DNA of 50,488 bases from Verrucomicrobiota bacterium (GTDB taxonomy: Bacteria > Verrucomicrobiota > Verrucomicrobiia > Limisphaerales > UBA9464), in the NCBI GenBank assembly GCA_017309115.1, contig JAFLEF010000053.1, forward strand, positions 1-50,488. Direction: 5' to 3'. Each line of letters starts with the position of its first letter. Position 1 is the stretch's first letter. The notes under the pieces are model-generated. The model saw nothing but the letters and a program-made list of their open reading frames with translations, had not been told where the DNA came from and made no database searches. Positions 43,604 through 50,488 of this stretch are shown here, one piece after another. The position numbers were made by a program, and so were the translations under genes.

Positions 43604-45412
43604 CTACTTCTCGATCACCAACTGGTCGCGCAAACCGCCGTCGCCGTCGTAGGCGCGATAGACCAGTCGGTTGCCGCTGATCTGCAAATCGAGCACCTGG
43701 TACATCGGCACATTGGTGATGCCCACCTCCGTGTAGTTGCGCGGGTCTTGCGGATACGACTTCGTTCCGGACACGGATACCACGTAGACGGTGCCTTCCT
43801 TTGGGGTGGCTACGCGTTGATTCGCCTTGAGCGGAAAGGTTCGCAGGTAAGCGTGGTCATGTCCCTGCAATGCCAAGTCGACATGATGCCGATCGAACAC
43901 GGGCGTCCAGGCTTCGCGCAGAGCCACGTTGTCCCGCTGGGGTACCGACGAATAAGCCGGGTGGTGATAGGTCACAAACTTCCAGGTCGCCTTGCTCTTC
44001 GTCAGCTGTTCCTCCAACCAGGGCGTCTGGGTCGCGGGCTCCAGATTGCTGTCGAGCACGACAAAGAGCGCATTGCTGTACTCGAACGCATAGGCCCGCT
44101 CGGGTTCCAGTCCGGTGGGACCGTTGGTTCGGAGGGTGAGTTGCCGCAGGTACAGGGTCGGGTGGCCGCCTTGGTTCTCGTGATTTCCAATCACCGGCAC
44201 CAACGGACGCCGGTCAAACACGCCGGTGGCATTGTGGAAGAAGCTGTCCCAATCGTCCCGCTGATTCCCGCGGTCCACCAGATCGCCGGCCATCAGGTAG
44301 AACGCGGCATCCGGACGCGTTCGATAGGCCGTGCGGAGCAGGGAACCCCAGCGATCCAATCCGTTCTGGGCATCACCCATGTACACGAAGGCGAAGGGCA
44401 CCACCTGGTCCGGCGCCGTGGTGAATTCGGCGAACTCTGTCCATCCAGCGCGGGATCCATCGCCAACGGCGTAGAGGTAGGTCGTTCCCGGTTCGAGTCC
44501 GGTGAGTGTGGCCGAGAAGCGGTGCACCTCCCGTTGATTCACCAGGTAGGGATCCGAGAAGCGTTCCGGCCCGGTCGCGCGCACTTCGCGCAGGGACACC
44601 GGCCGCGGACGGAAGTACTCGGACTTCTTTGCGTACGCGACCCGGCCCCGCCGCACCGCGGTACTCGTGCGCCACTGGATGGTTTGCGTCCGCTGAGGAT
44701 CGCCCGCCCAGGTCAGCACGATCTGATCCGGCCGGGACGTGGCGGGATGTTCGGTCCAGCGGAACAGATTGACCAAGCGGGCGGCATCTCGGCGCGCTCG
44801 TTCGGTTCGGACCAAAACCTGCCCCGCCAACGCCAGCGGAACCTCTTTGAGCGTTTCGTCCCGATCAACAAAGGGCTTTTCACCCACCTGCAATACGCCG
44901 AGTCGCAACTGTCCCGGATACAAGTGGTCCACGGTCAGGTTCGCGCCCGGAGTCTGGGGTCGCAGCGCCACGAAGTAGTGGTCTCCGCCGCCTTTCAACG
45001 AGTTGACGCCCAAGCCGACTTCACCCGCGGGAAACGACTTTTCCCAAGCGGCGAAGGTCTTGTCGCCAACCTTCACCGACAACCCGTTGGACTGAAATCC
45101 CCGCTCGGTGAACCAGAATGGATCCTGTCCCAGCGCTGGGTCGCGGAGGACAGTCAGGACCACCGGGACATTGACCTCCCAAGTCAGGTGATGGCTGCCG
45201 AGAATGTCCCGTTCCGCCGGGGTCAGGGCGGCTTCCACCTGTGTGACAGTGAGCGTTCGCAGGGCCGCTTCGGGCAGTTGATCCCGGAGACGAAGGGCGA
45301 TGGCGGCTACCGTGTCGTGGACTGAGGCGTGGTTTCCCGAGTGGGCCCAGCCAACGATTCCGGGCGCCACCACGAGCCCCAGGAATCCCCACACCATGAA
45401 TCGGCGCAACAT
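43604..45412 (-). CDS. Secreted metallophosphoesterase with FN3-like domain (purple-acid-phosphatase-like)
   Basis: 602 residues from ATG 45412. Signal peptide (about 1-23), then a unique domain of about 190 residues, an FN3-like domain (about 210-310) and a calcineurin-type phosphoesterase core. Metal-binding motifs in order are G-D-A-Q-N, A-G-D-L-V-D-R-G, G-N-H-E-N, Y-H-H-P-A and G-H-D-H-A-Y. The Tyr ligand that gives true purple acid phosphatases their colour is missing: the second motif reads G-D-L-V-D rather than G-D-L-S-Y. So this is better called a purple-acid-phosphatase-like metallophosphatase. Exported; substrate unknown. It may share a transcript with the sulfatase. Confidence 0.85.
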   Translation of the reverse strand: MLRRFMVWGFLGLVVAPGIVGWAHSGNHASVHDTVAAIALRLRDQLPEAALRTLTVTQVEAALTPAERDILGSHHLTWEVNVPVVLTVLRDPALGQDPFWFTERGFQSNGLSVKVGDKTFAAWEKSFPAGEVGLGVNSLKGGGDHYFVALRPQTPGANLTVDHLYPGQLRLGVLQVGEKPFVDRDETLKEVPLALAGQVLVRTERARRDAARLVNLFRWTEHPATSRPDQIVLTWAGDPQRTQTIQWRTSTAVRRGRVAYAKKSEYFRPRPVSLREVRATGPERFSDPYLVNQREVHRFSATLTGLEPGTTYLYAVGDGSRAGWTEFAEFTTAPDQVVPFAFVYMGDAQNGLDRWGSLLRTAYRTRPDAAFYLMAGDLVDRGNQRDDWDSFFHNATGVFDRRPLVPVIGNHENQGGHPTLYLRQLTLRTNGPTGLEPERAYAFEYSNALFVVLDSNLEPATQTPWLEEQLTKSKATWKFVTYHHPAYSSVPQRDNVALREAWTPVFDRHHVDLALQGHDHAYLRTFPLKANQRVATPKEGTVYVVSVSGTKSYPQDPRNYTEVGITNVPMYQVLDLQISGNRLVYRAYDGDGGLRDQLVIEK

Positions 45413-45628
45413 GCCACTAGCCTGCCTCAAGAGCCGCCCCTTTGGTCAACCGTCGGGGTCAAAGATTTGGTGAACTCTGCGGGGTGTGTTCCGGTTTCCC
45501 GATTTGGAAGCGTCCGAAGCCTTGCAGCCTTCCTCCCTGCTGACGTTCAATGGAGGCCTAACGTGATAAAGACCGTGAAGTCGGGGACGGTTGGCGGCGT
45601 CCGGAGAGCGGGTCCTCGGGATCCGTTC
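45413..45628. other. 216-base gap between divergent genes; presumed promoters
   Basis: It holds the regulatory sequences of the phosphoesterase (minus) and the DUF1549 operon (plus). The upstream frame continues open through most of it, but without homologous sequence before the ATG at 45629. No confident promoter was seen. Confidence 0.3.
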
Positions 45629-47626
45629 ATGGACGTCACGTCATCAATTCCTGGTCTGCGCCGGTTCGCCCTTGCGTGGCTAACGGGGGTTCTGCTCGGC
45701 AATGCCCTAGTGGCCGCGGCGGAAGACGCGTTTTGGACGGCCCACGTGGAGCCGATCCTCCAAGAGCACTGTTCCAAGTGTCACAGCCCGGCCAAATCCA
45801 AGAGCGGTCTCGATCTAAGCTCGCTCGCCACTTTGTTGCGTGGTGGGGACCGAGGCGCAGCCGTTCTGCCCGGACGCCCGGACGACAGTTTGCTGATTCT
45901 TTCTTTGGCGGCGGGGGCGGATCCCCACATGCCTCCCAAGGGCCAATTGACCGAGGAACAGGTGGGTCTGCTGAAGACGTGGGTCAGCCGTCTGGGCACC
46001 AACACCGCGCCGGCGTCGGTCGAGACCGCCGTGGCTCCGGTTCCCCAAGCGCCGCGAGCGCCGAGTTGGATCCCGCCCAAGTCGTGGACGCCGGTCCAGG
46101 TGATCAACCGCTGGATCGAACTCGGCTGGAAGGAGCGCGAGGTCCAACCGGCCCGACTCGCATCCGACGCCACCTTCGTGCGCCGGATTTATTTGGATTT
46201 GGCCGGTCGAGTTCCCACGACGGGTGAACTGGAACGATTCGAGAAGGACCGGCGATCCGAAAAGCGGGAGCGCTTGGTCGACGAGTTGTTGGCCGGGCCG
46301 GAGTATCCGCGGCATTTCGCCGAGGTGATGGATACTGTTCTGATGGGTCGGCGCGGGCCCGAGTGGGAAGGGAAGCGGAAGAAGAATCAGTGGTTCTCCT
46401 ATCTCGAACGGGCGTTCCGGGAGAATCGTCCCTGGGATCAGTTGGTGCGCGAACTCATTCTCGCCCGTCCGCCGAGTCCCGAGGAACTGGGCTCTGTCTG
46501 GTATCTCTACGAGCGAAAGAGCAATCCCCAGGCGATGGCCGAGGCCGTGGCGCCAGTAGTCTTCGGCTTGCAGATCAAGTGTGCCCAATGCCACGACCAT
46601 TTGGTGGCTCGCGAGATCAAGCAGGCCCATTACTGGGGTCTCGTCGCTGCCTTCAATCGGAGCAAGTCCGTGGAGACGCCCGCCGGACCGGGCGTTGCCG
46701 AATCGGCCATTGGCGGATTTGTGTCCTTCGCCAATCTGAAGAAGGAATCGCAACCCGCCCGGTTGGTCTTGTTTCACGGCGCCACCATTGACGAAGCCTG
46801 GCCCCAGGACGGCGAGAAAGAGGTGGACGCGCCCGAAAAGTACCTCGTGCCGCCGCCCGCGGAGAAGCAATCCGTCCAAGCCCCGGCAGTTCCCAAGTTT
46901 TCGCGCCGCGCTGCCCTGGCCGACGCCGTCACGCGTGACAATCCATTGCTGGCCCGGGCGCTGGTGAATCGGGTCTGGGCACTGATGCTCGGCCGCGGCT
47001 TGGTGCATCCGGTGGATCTCATGGATTCCAAGCATCCGCCCAGTCATCCGGAGTTGCTCGACTGGTTGGCGGAGGATTTTGCCCGGAGTGGTTATGACGT
47101 GAAACGATTGGTGCGGACTCTGGCGCTCACTCGGGCGTATCAGCTGGATTCCCGGCCGCACCGCGGTCGAACGGTTCCGCCGGAGTCCTTCGCCCGGGCG
47201 TTGGAGAAGCCGCTTTCGGCCGAGCAATATTTCCGTTCGTTCGTCGAGGTGCTTGGTCCGCCGGAGGCAACCGCCGCCCTGGCCAACCCGCGGGAGAAAG
47301 TGCGTCAGGCGTTTCTCCGGCAGTTCCCGGATCTCTTCGCCGCCGAGTACAACGCCACGTTGCAACAGGCGCTGTTCCTTTCGAATTCGCCGCTGGTGGA
47401 CGGGTTGCTGGAACCCGAGGACGGGAATCTGACCGCGCAGTTGAGTCAGATCGAAGCGCCCCGCGAGCGCGCCCGGGCGGCGATCCGCTCCGTGCTCGGC
47501 CGGGATCCGGAGCGTGATGAACTCGCCGAAGCCACGGCCTATTTGGCCTTCCGTCCCGCGGAAGCCGGCACCAAACAATTGCTCTGGGCCTTGCTCACCA
47601 GCGCGGAGTTCCAGACCAACCACTGA
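45629..47626 (+). CDS. DUF1549/DUF1553 protein with N-terminal cytochrome c (PSCyt1)
   Basis: 665 residues from ATG 45629. A signal peptide (about 1-34) is followed by a PSCyt1-type cytochrome c domain with C-S-K-C-H and the later H-M-P-P-K-G-Q-L heme ligand, then DUF1549 (about 155-375), which contains a second C-A-Q-C-H motif, and DUF1553 (about 420-650). This protein class is abundant in Planctomycetota and Verrucomicrobiota and is probably exported. It is thought to be tied to degradation of complex carbohydrates, but its reaction is not known. It starts the operon with the DUF1501 and WD40 genes; the next gene begins 6 bases after its stop. Confidence 0.92.
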   Translation: MDVTSSIPGLRRFALAWLTGVLLGNALVAAAEDAFWTAHVEPILQEHCSKCHSPAKSKSGLDLSSLATLLRGGDRGAAVLPGRPDDSLLILSLAAGADPHMPPKGQLTEEQVGLLKTWVSRLGTNTAPASVETAVAPVPQAPRAPSWIPPKSWTPVQVINRWIELGWKEREVQPARLASDATFVRRIYLDLAGRVPTTGELERFEKDRRSEKRERLVDELLAGPEYPRHFAEVMDTVLMGRRGPEWEGKRKKNQWFSYLERAFRENRPWDQLVRELILARPPSPEELGSVWYLYERKSNPQAMAEAVAPVVFGLQIKCAQCHDHLVAREIKQAHYWGLVAAFNRSKSVETPAGPGVAESAIGGFVSFANLKKESQPARLVLFHGATIDEAWPQDGEKEVDAPEKYLVPPPAEKQSVQAPAVPKFSRRAALADAVTRDNPLLARALVNRVWALMLGRGLVHPVDLMDSKHPPSHPELLDWLAEDFARSGYDVKRLVRTLALTRAYQLDSRPHRGRTVPPESFARALEKPLSAEQYFRSFVEVLGPPEATAALANPREKVRQAFLRQFPDLFAAEYNATLQQALFLSNSPLVDGLLEPEDGNLTAQLSQIEAPRERARAAIRSVLGRDPERDELAEATAYLAFRPAEAGTKQLLWALLTSAEFQTNH

Positions 47627-47632
47627 CGCTTG

Positions 47633-48973
47633 ATGATGCCCCCGGAAACGGCGAACTCCCAGCACGGCTCCCTCTGCGGACAGCCGGATCATCAGATTCA
47701 TCGGCGCAAGTTTCTCACCGGCTTGTCCGCGGCCGGGGCAGTCTCGGTGGCGAGTTGGGCGGGTCTCTTTTCGGTGCCGGCCTTCGCGCAGTCGGTGAAG
47801 AAGCGGGCCAAGCACTGCATTCTGCTCTGGTTGTGTGGAGCGCCCAGTCAGTTCGAAACCTGGGATCCCAAACCCGGCCGAATTTCCGGCGGACCCTTTC
47901 GGGCGATTCCCACGAAACTGCCCGGGGTGCAGTTCGGGGAATTGATGCCGCGCATGGCGGGCATGGCCGATCAGATCGCCGTGGTGCGGTCGATGAAGAC
48001 CAACCAGAGCGAGCACCTCCAGGGTATCGACCTATTGAATCGGGGCGCCGCTCCCCGACCACCCTTTGTTCGTCCCACGCTGGGCGCTGTGCTGGCCCAG
48101 CAGTTGGGACAACTCGACAGCCCGATTCCCAATTTCATTCTGCTGGATCCGTGTCCGGAGGGGAACGAGTTCAAGGAATTCAAGGCCGGCAATTGGGCCG
48201 GCTGGCTGGGTGCCCAGTACGGTCCGGTCCGAGTCGGCGGGGACTACAAAATCGAGGATGTCCAACGTCTCGCGGACCTGACCGCCGACGATCAGGAGGC
48301 CCGCAATGCCCTGCGCCGGTTCTTTAATCGGAAGTTCGAAAACGAACGGAAGTCCGCCGCCGCCGCGTCGCAGAATGCCGTGTTCGAACGGGTCAAGGGC
48401 CTGATGAGCTGCGCCCATCTCTTCGACCTCGAGAAGCTGCCGGCATCCGATCGGGAGAAGTACGGTCCGGGAGCCTTCGGTCTGCACGCCCTGCAGGCAC
48501 GACATCTGGTCGAGAACGGGGCTCCCTTCGTGATGGTCGCCAATGGCATGCCCTGGGACAGCCACGTGTTCCACAACGAGATTTACCAGATGCTCGTGCC
48601 GGAATTGGACCGGGTGATTTTTCATCTGCTGAACGATCTGCGGGAGCGCGGACTTCTCGACGACACCCTGGTGGTGATGATGGGTGAATTTGGCCGAACG
48701 CCGTGGATGAATCAGGCGCGCGGTCGCGACCACTATCCCAACGCTTGGTCCCTCGCCCTGGCCGGATGCGGTATTCGGCGCGGCGTGGTGGTCGGCGAAA
48801 CCGATGCTGATGGCGTGGACGTTGTGGGCACGGCTTTCAACGAGAAGAACCTCTTCGCGACCTTGTTCTCTGCGTTGGGACTCGATCCCTACGCGGAATA
48901 CGATTTGCCCGAGTTGCCCTCCTTCCACCGGGTGGAGGATCGGGCTGAACCCATTCGCGCCGTTCTGGCCTGA
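47633..48973 (+). CDS. DUF1501 protein (Tat-exported, alkaline-phosphatase-fold-like)
   Basis: 446 residues from ATG 47633. The N-terminus has a twin-arginine signal R-R-K-F-L-T-G at about 25-31 followed by a hydrophobic stretch, so it is exported folded. D-x-W-D-P and the late G-E-F-G-R-T-P-W-M-N-x-x-x-G-R-D-H-Y-P (metal-binding type pattern) identify DUF1501, related to the sulfatase/phosphatase superfamily. DUF1501 is nearly always beside DUF1549/DUF1553, as here. Enzyme activity has not been shown for the family. It ends 4 bases before the WD40 gene. Confidence 0.92.
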   Translation: MMPPETANSQHGSLCGQPDHQIHRRKFLTGLSAAGAVSVASWAGLFSVPAFAQSVKKRAKHCILLWLCGAPSQFETWDPKPGRISGGPFRAIPTKLPGVQFGELMPRMAGMADQIAVVRSMKTNQSEHLQGIDLLNRGAAPRPPFVRPTLGAVLAQQLGQLDSPIPNFILLDPCPEGNEFKEFKAGNWAGWLGAQYGPVRVGGDYKIEDVQRLADLTADDQEARNALRRFFNRKFENERKSAAAASQNAVFERVKGLMSCAHLFDLEKLPASDREKYGPGAFGLHALQARHLVENGAPFVMVANGMPWDSHVFHNEIYQMLVPELDRVIFHLLNDLRERGLLDDTLVVMMGEFGRTPWMNQARGRDHYPNAWSLALAGCGIRRGVVVGETDADGVDVVGTAFNEKNLFATLFSALGLDPYAEYDLPELPSFHRVEDRAEPIRAVLA

Positions 48974-48977
48974 TCCG

Positions 48978-50066
48978 ATGGCTGACCCTACTCCCACACC
49001 CGCGCCGGCTGCCGGACCGAAGCTGACCCGCCTGAAGGAATTCAAACTGGCCACGCCGGTTTTGGCGCTCGAAGTGTCAGTCGATGGCCAGACTCTGTTC
49101 GCTGCCTGTCAGGACGGAAGTATCCTGCACATTCGCGACGGGGGAGAGATCTCGCCGCTCGAACGTCACGACAGTTACGCCAGTGGACTCGCCCTGTTGC
49201 CGGATCAGAAGACGCTGATTTCCGGGGGCTATGACGGTCAATTGATCTGGCACGACCTCACCACCGGGAAGGTGATTCGCCGGGTGAAGGCGCATGACTT
49301 TTGGTCGTGGGATATGGCGGTATCGCGCGACGGCACGCGGGTCGCCTCGGTCACCGGTCGCTACGAAGTTGGCGGCTACAAGTACGAACCCGCTCCGGAG
49401 CAGGAACCCTCAGTGAAGGTGTTCGACACCGCCACCGGCGAATTGCAGCGCTCGTTTCCCCACGTTCCGCCGACGCAGGCCGTCGGATTTTCTCCGGATG
49501 GCCGTTATCTGGCGGCGGGAAATCTGATGGGCGAAGTCCGGGTGTGGGATCTGACCACGGGCACCCAAGTCTCCACGTGGACGAACGCCGATCTCACCAG
49601 TTGGGGCGTCATCAAGAGTCACCACTATCTCGGAGGCATTTTCGCCCTGACCTTCAGTCCGGACGGTCAGGAACTCTACGTGTGCGGCATGGGACCAATG
49701 GTGGATCCCATGGCCGGTAACGGCGTTCAGCGCTGGCAGCGGTTCAACTGGCGGACCGGGGAACGTCTCGACCAAACGCATGAGGGCGAGAGTGGTCAGG
49801 GACTGATGGAGACCCTGGAGTTCCATCCGCAGGGCGCGTTGTTTGCGATGGGGGGAAGGCTCTTCCAGGGCACGTGGAATCTGGCGCTCTTCGAGACTAA
49901 GAGCGGGAAGAACCTCTTCTCCGTGGACGCCAAGCATCGAATCACCCAGCTCTGCTTCTCCGCCGACGGCACCCGGCTCTTCCTCGCCAAGGCCAAGGGA
50001 CAGGACAAGCCCAAGGACGGCCGCTGGTCGGAGGCTGGGTTGGTGGAGATTCATGAAATTAGCTGA
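48978..50066 (+). CDS. WD40 repeat protein of the DUF1501 operon
   Basis: 362 residues from ATG 48978. Six to seven WD40-like blades: G-H-x/D-x-x-W/D endings and V-x-V-W-D-L-T-T-G and V-x-V-F-D-T-A-T-G. There is no signal peptide at this start, so it may be cytosolic, or exported by another route. A longer frame upstream to 48804 overlaps DUF1501 and is not used. Third gene of a tightly spaced operon; WD40 partners are commonly found with DUF1549/DUF1501 pairs and are presumed scaffolds. Confidence 0.85.
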   Translation: MADPTPTPAPAAGPKLTRLKEFKLATPVLALEVSVDGQTLFAACQDGSILHIRDGGEISPLERHDSYASGLALLPDQKTLISGGYDGQLIWHDLTTGKVIRRVKAHDFWSWDMAVSRDGTRVASVTGRYEVGGYKYEPAPEQEPSVKVFDTATGELQRSFPHVPPTQAVGFSPDGRYLAAGNLMGEVRVWDLTTGTQVSTWTNADLTSWGVIKSHHYLGGIFALTFSPDGQELYVCGMGPMVDPMAGNGVQRWQRFNWRTGERLDQTHEGESGQGLMETLEFHPQGALFAMGGRLFQGTWNLALFETKSGKNLFSVDAKHRITQLCFSADGTRLFLAKAKGQDKPKDGRWSEAGLVEIHEIS

Positions 50067-50071
50067 GAGCT

Positions 50072-50250
50072 GAGAGGTTGGAAAACGGGTAAGGGGTAAG
50101 CGGTAAGGGGTAAGGAAAATCGGCTAGGAACGCGCGAAGCGTCTTGGACTGCGGTAGCCCTCTACCGCTTTGGGCCGCGTGAAGGGCAGATAGAGGTGTG
50201 GACTCACTCGACGCGTCACCCGCTGAGTCGAAAAGCGGTCGACTCAGAGG
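50072..50250 (+). repeat. Dispersed hairpin element, copy B
   Basis: It begins 6 bases after the WD40 stop. A G/A-rich leader with CGGGTAAGGGGTAAGCGG leads to an arm GCGCGAAGCGTCTTGGACTG (50132-50151), then hairpin GCGGTAG-CCCT-CTACCGC (50151-50168). Further on CTGAGTCGA (50223-50231) pairs with TCGACTCAG (50239-50247), a perfect 9-bp stem with loop AAAGCGG. The second inverted arm present in copy A is not recognisable. Compared with copy A the leader has one extra 7-base unit. Confidence 0.75.
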
Positions 50251-50488
50251 GGATGGTTCATCCGCAGATTGAACACAGATTAACGGGTATGTGGTTTGTC
50301 AATTGGCGCGTGAGAAAACCGGAGGGAAAATCGTCTGCAGGCCCGTTGTGTTGACTGCAAAAGGGTGTGGAAAACGGGCGCCAGCCCCAAGGTTTGGAAA
50401 GGAGAGAACGGTAAGGTTGATCCTCGACCGTCCTCCCCTCTCCGTTTCTTGGGGGGCGAATTCTTTCCGCCGAAGGCGGCTCTTTTCA
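50251..50488. other. Final 238 bases: repeat debris, no gene seen
   Basis: Contains ATCCGCAGATT at 50260-50270 then ACAGATTAACGGG, the same words as the 22.54 kb element. A short hairpin CCGCC-GAA-GGCGG (50467-50479) followed by CTCTTTT at the edge could be a weak terminator of a gene transcribed from the left. No coding region is supported. Confidence 0.35.

Noticed and set aside
43604-45412. True purple acid phosphatase
   Set aside because: The tyrosine that follows the second motif in purple acid phosphatases is not present, so only the wider metallophosphoesterase call is kept.
45815-48016. 733-residue minus-strand open frame opposite the DUF1549/DUF1501 genes
   Set aside because: It spans two well-recognised plus-strand genes and has no recognisable family; a shadow frame of GC-rich coding DNA.

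Overview
The window is GC-rich chromosomal DNA that looks like a member of the Verrucomicrobiota, probably near the Pedosphaera/Limisphaera branch. This is inferred from gene content and no database was searched. The markers are a DUF1549/DUF1553 protein followed by a DUF1501 protein and a WD40 protein, FG-GAP/VCBS and CRTAC1-type proteins, a formylglycine sulfatase, an ECF sigma factor with a TPR tail, and secreted proteins that end in short Ig-like domains. I found no rRNA, tRNA or CRISPR array.

Layout. Bases 1-124 are the 3' end (domains V and VI) of a group II intron, followed directly by the 3' exon of a cytochrome c/FG-GAP gene (125-1618). Next come a small membrane protein, a TPR/SGNH-hydrolase protein on the minus strand, a 1,328-residue secreted lectin/PA14/Ig protein with a clear terminator, and a CRTAC1-type propeller protein. 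From 12.9 to 22.3 kb nearly everything is on the minus strand: yjbQ with a GH42-like glycosidase and a small tyrosine phosphatase, an Rpn-like nuclease, then queE, a class III aminotransferase and rsmA. From 22.8 to 26.3 kb lie a PQQ-type propeller, a cell-wall amidase, an outer-membrane barrel and a TPR-protein pseudogene made by an internal deletion. From 26.6 to 32.8 kb there is a minus-strand type II secretion/type IV pilus operon in transcription order gspE, a GspL/PilN-like gene, a PilO-like gene and the secretin, with 4-base overlaps between the first three.

From 33.0 to 36.2 kb is a compact plus-strand cluster: DoxX-like, VOC, DGPF/YciI and DUF1428 proteins, ending with an ECF42-like sigma factor. 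Three of its genes are preceded by the same bipartite motif, TGTCCT, exactly 17 bases, CGTC. I read this as the sigma factor's own regulon written into the cluster. The rest (36.2-50.1 kb) is secreted catabolism: a double alpha/beta-hydrolase protein, a TPR lipoprotein, a lectin-like protein, a sulfatase, a metallophosphoesterase, and the DUF1549-DUF1501-WD40 operon.

Intergenic regions carry small dispersed elements. Two copies (about 26.36-26.55 and 50.07-50.25 kb, opposite orientation) share a G/A-rich leader and a 7-bp hairpin whose stem changes by two compensatory base pairs. A third copy of the leader near 22.38 kb is joined to a different hairpin and lies inside 12-base inverted ends. 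A separate 125-bp element with perfect 13-base inverted ends lies beside it.
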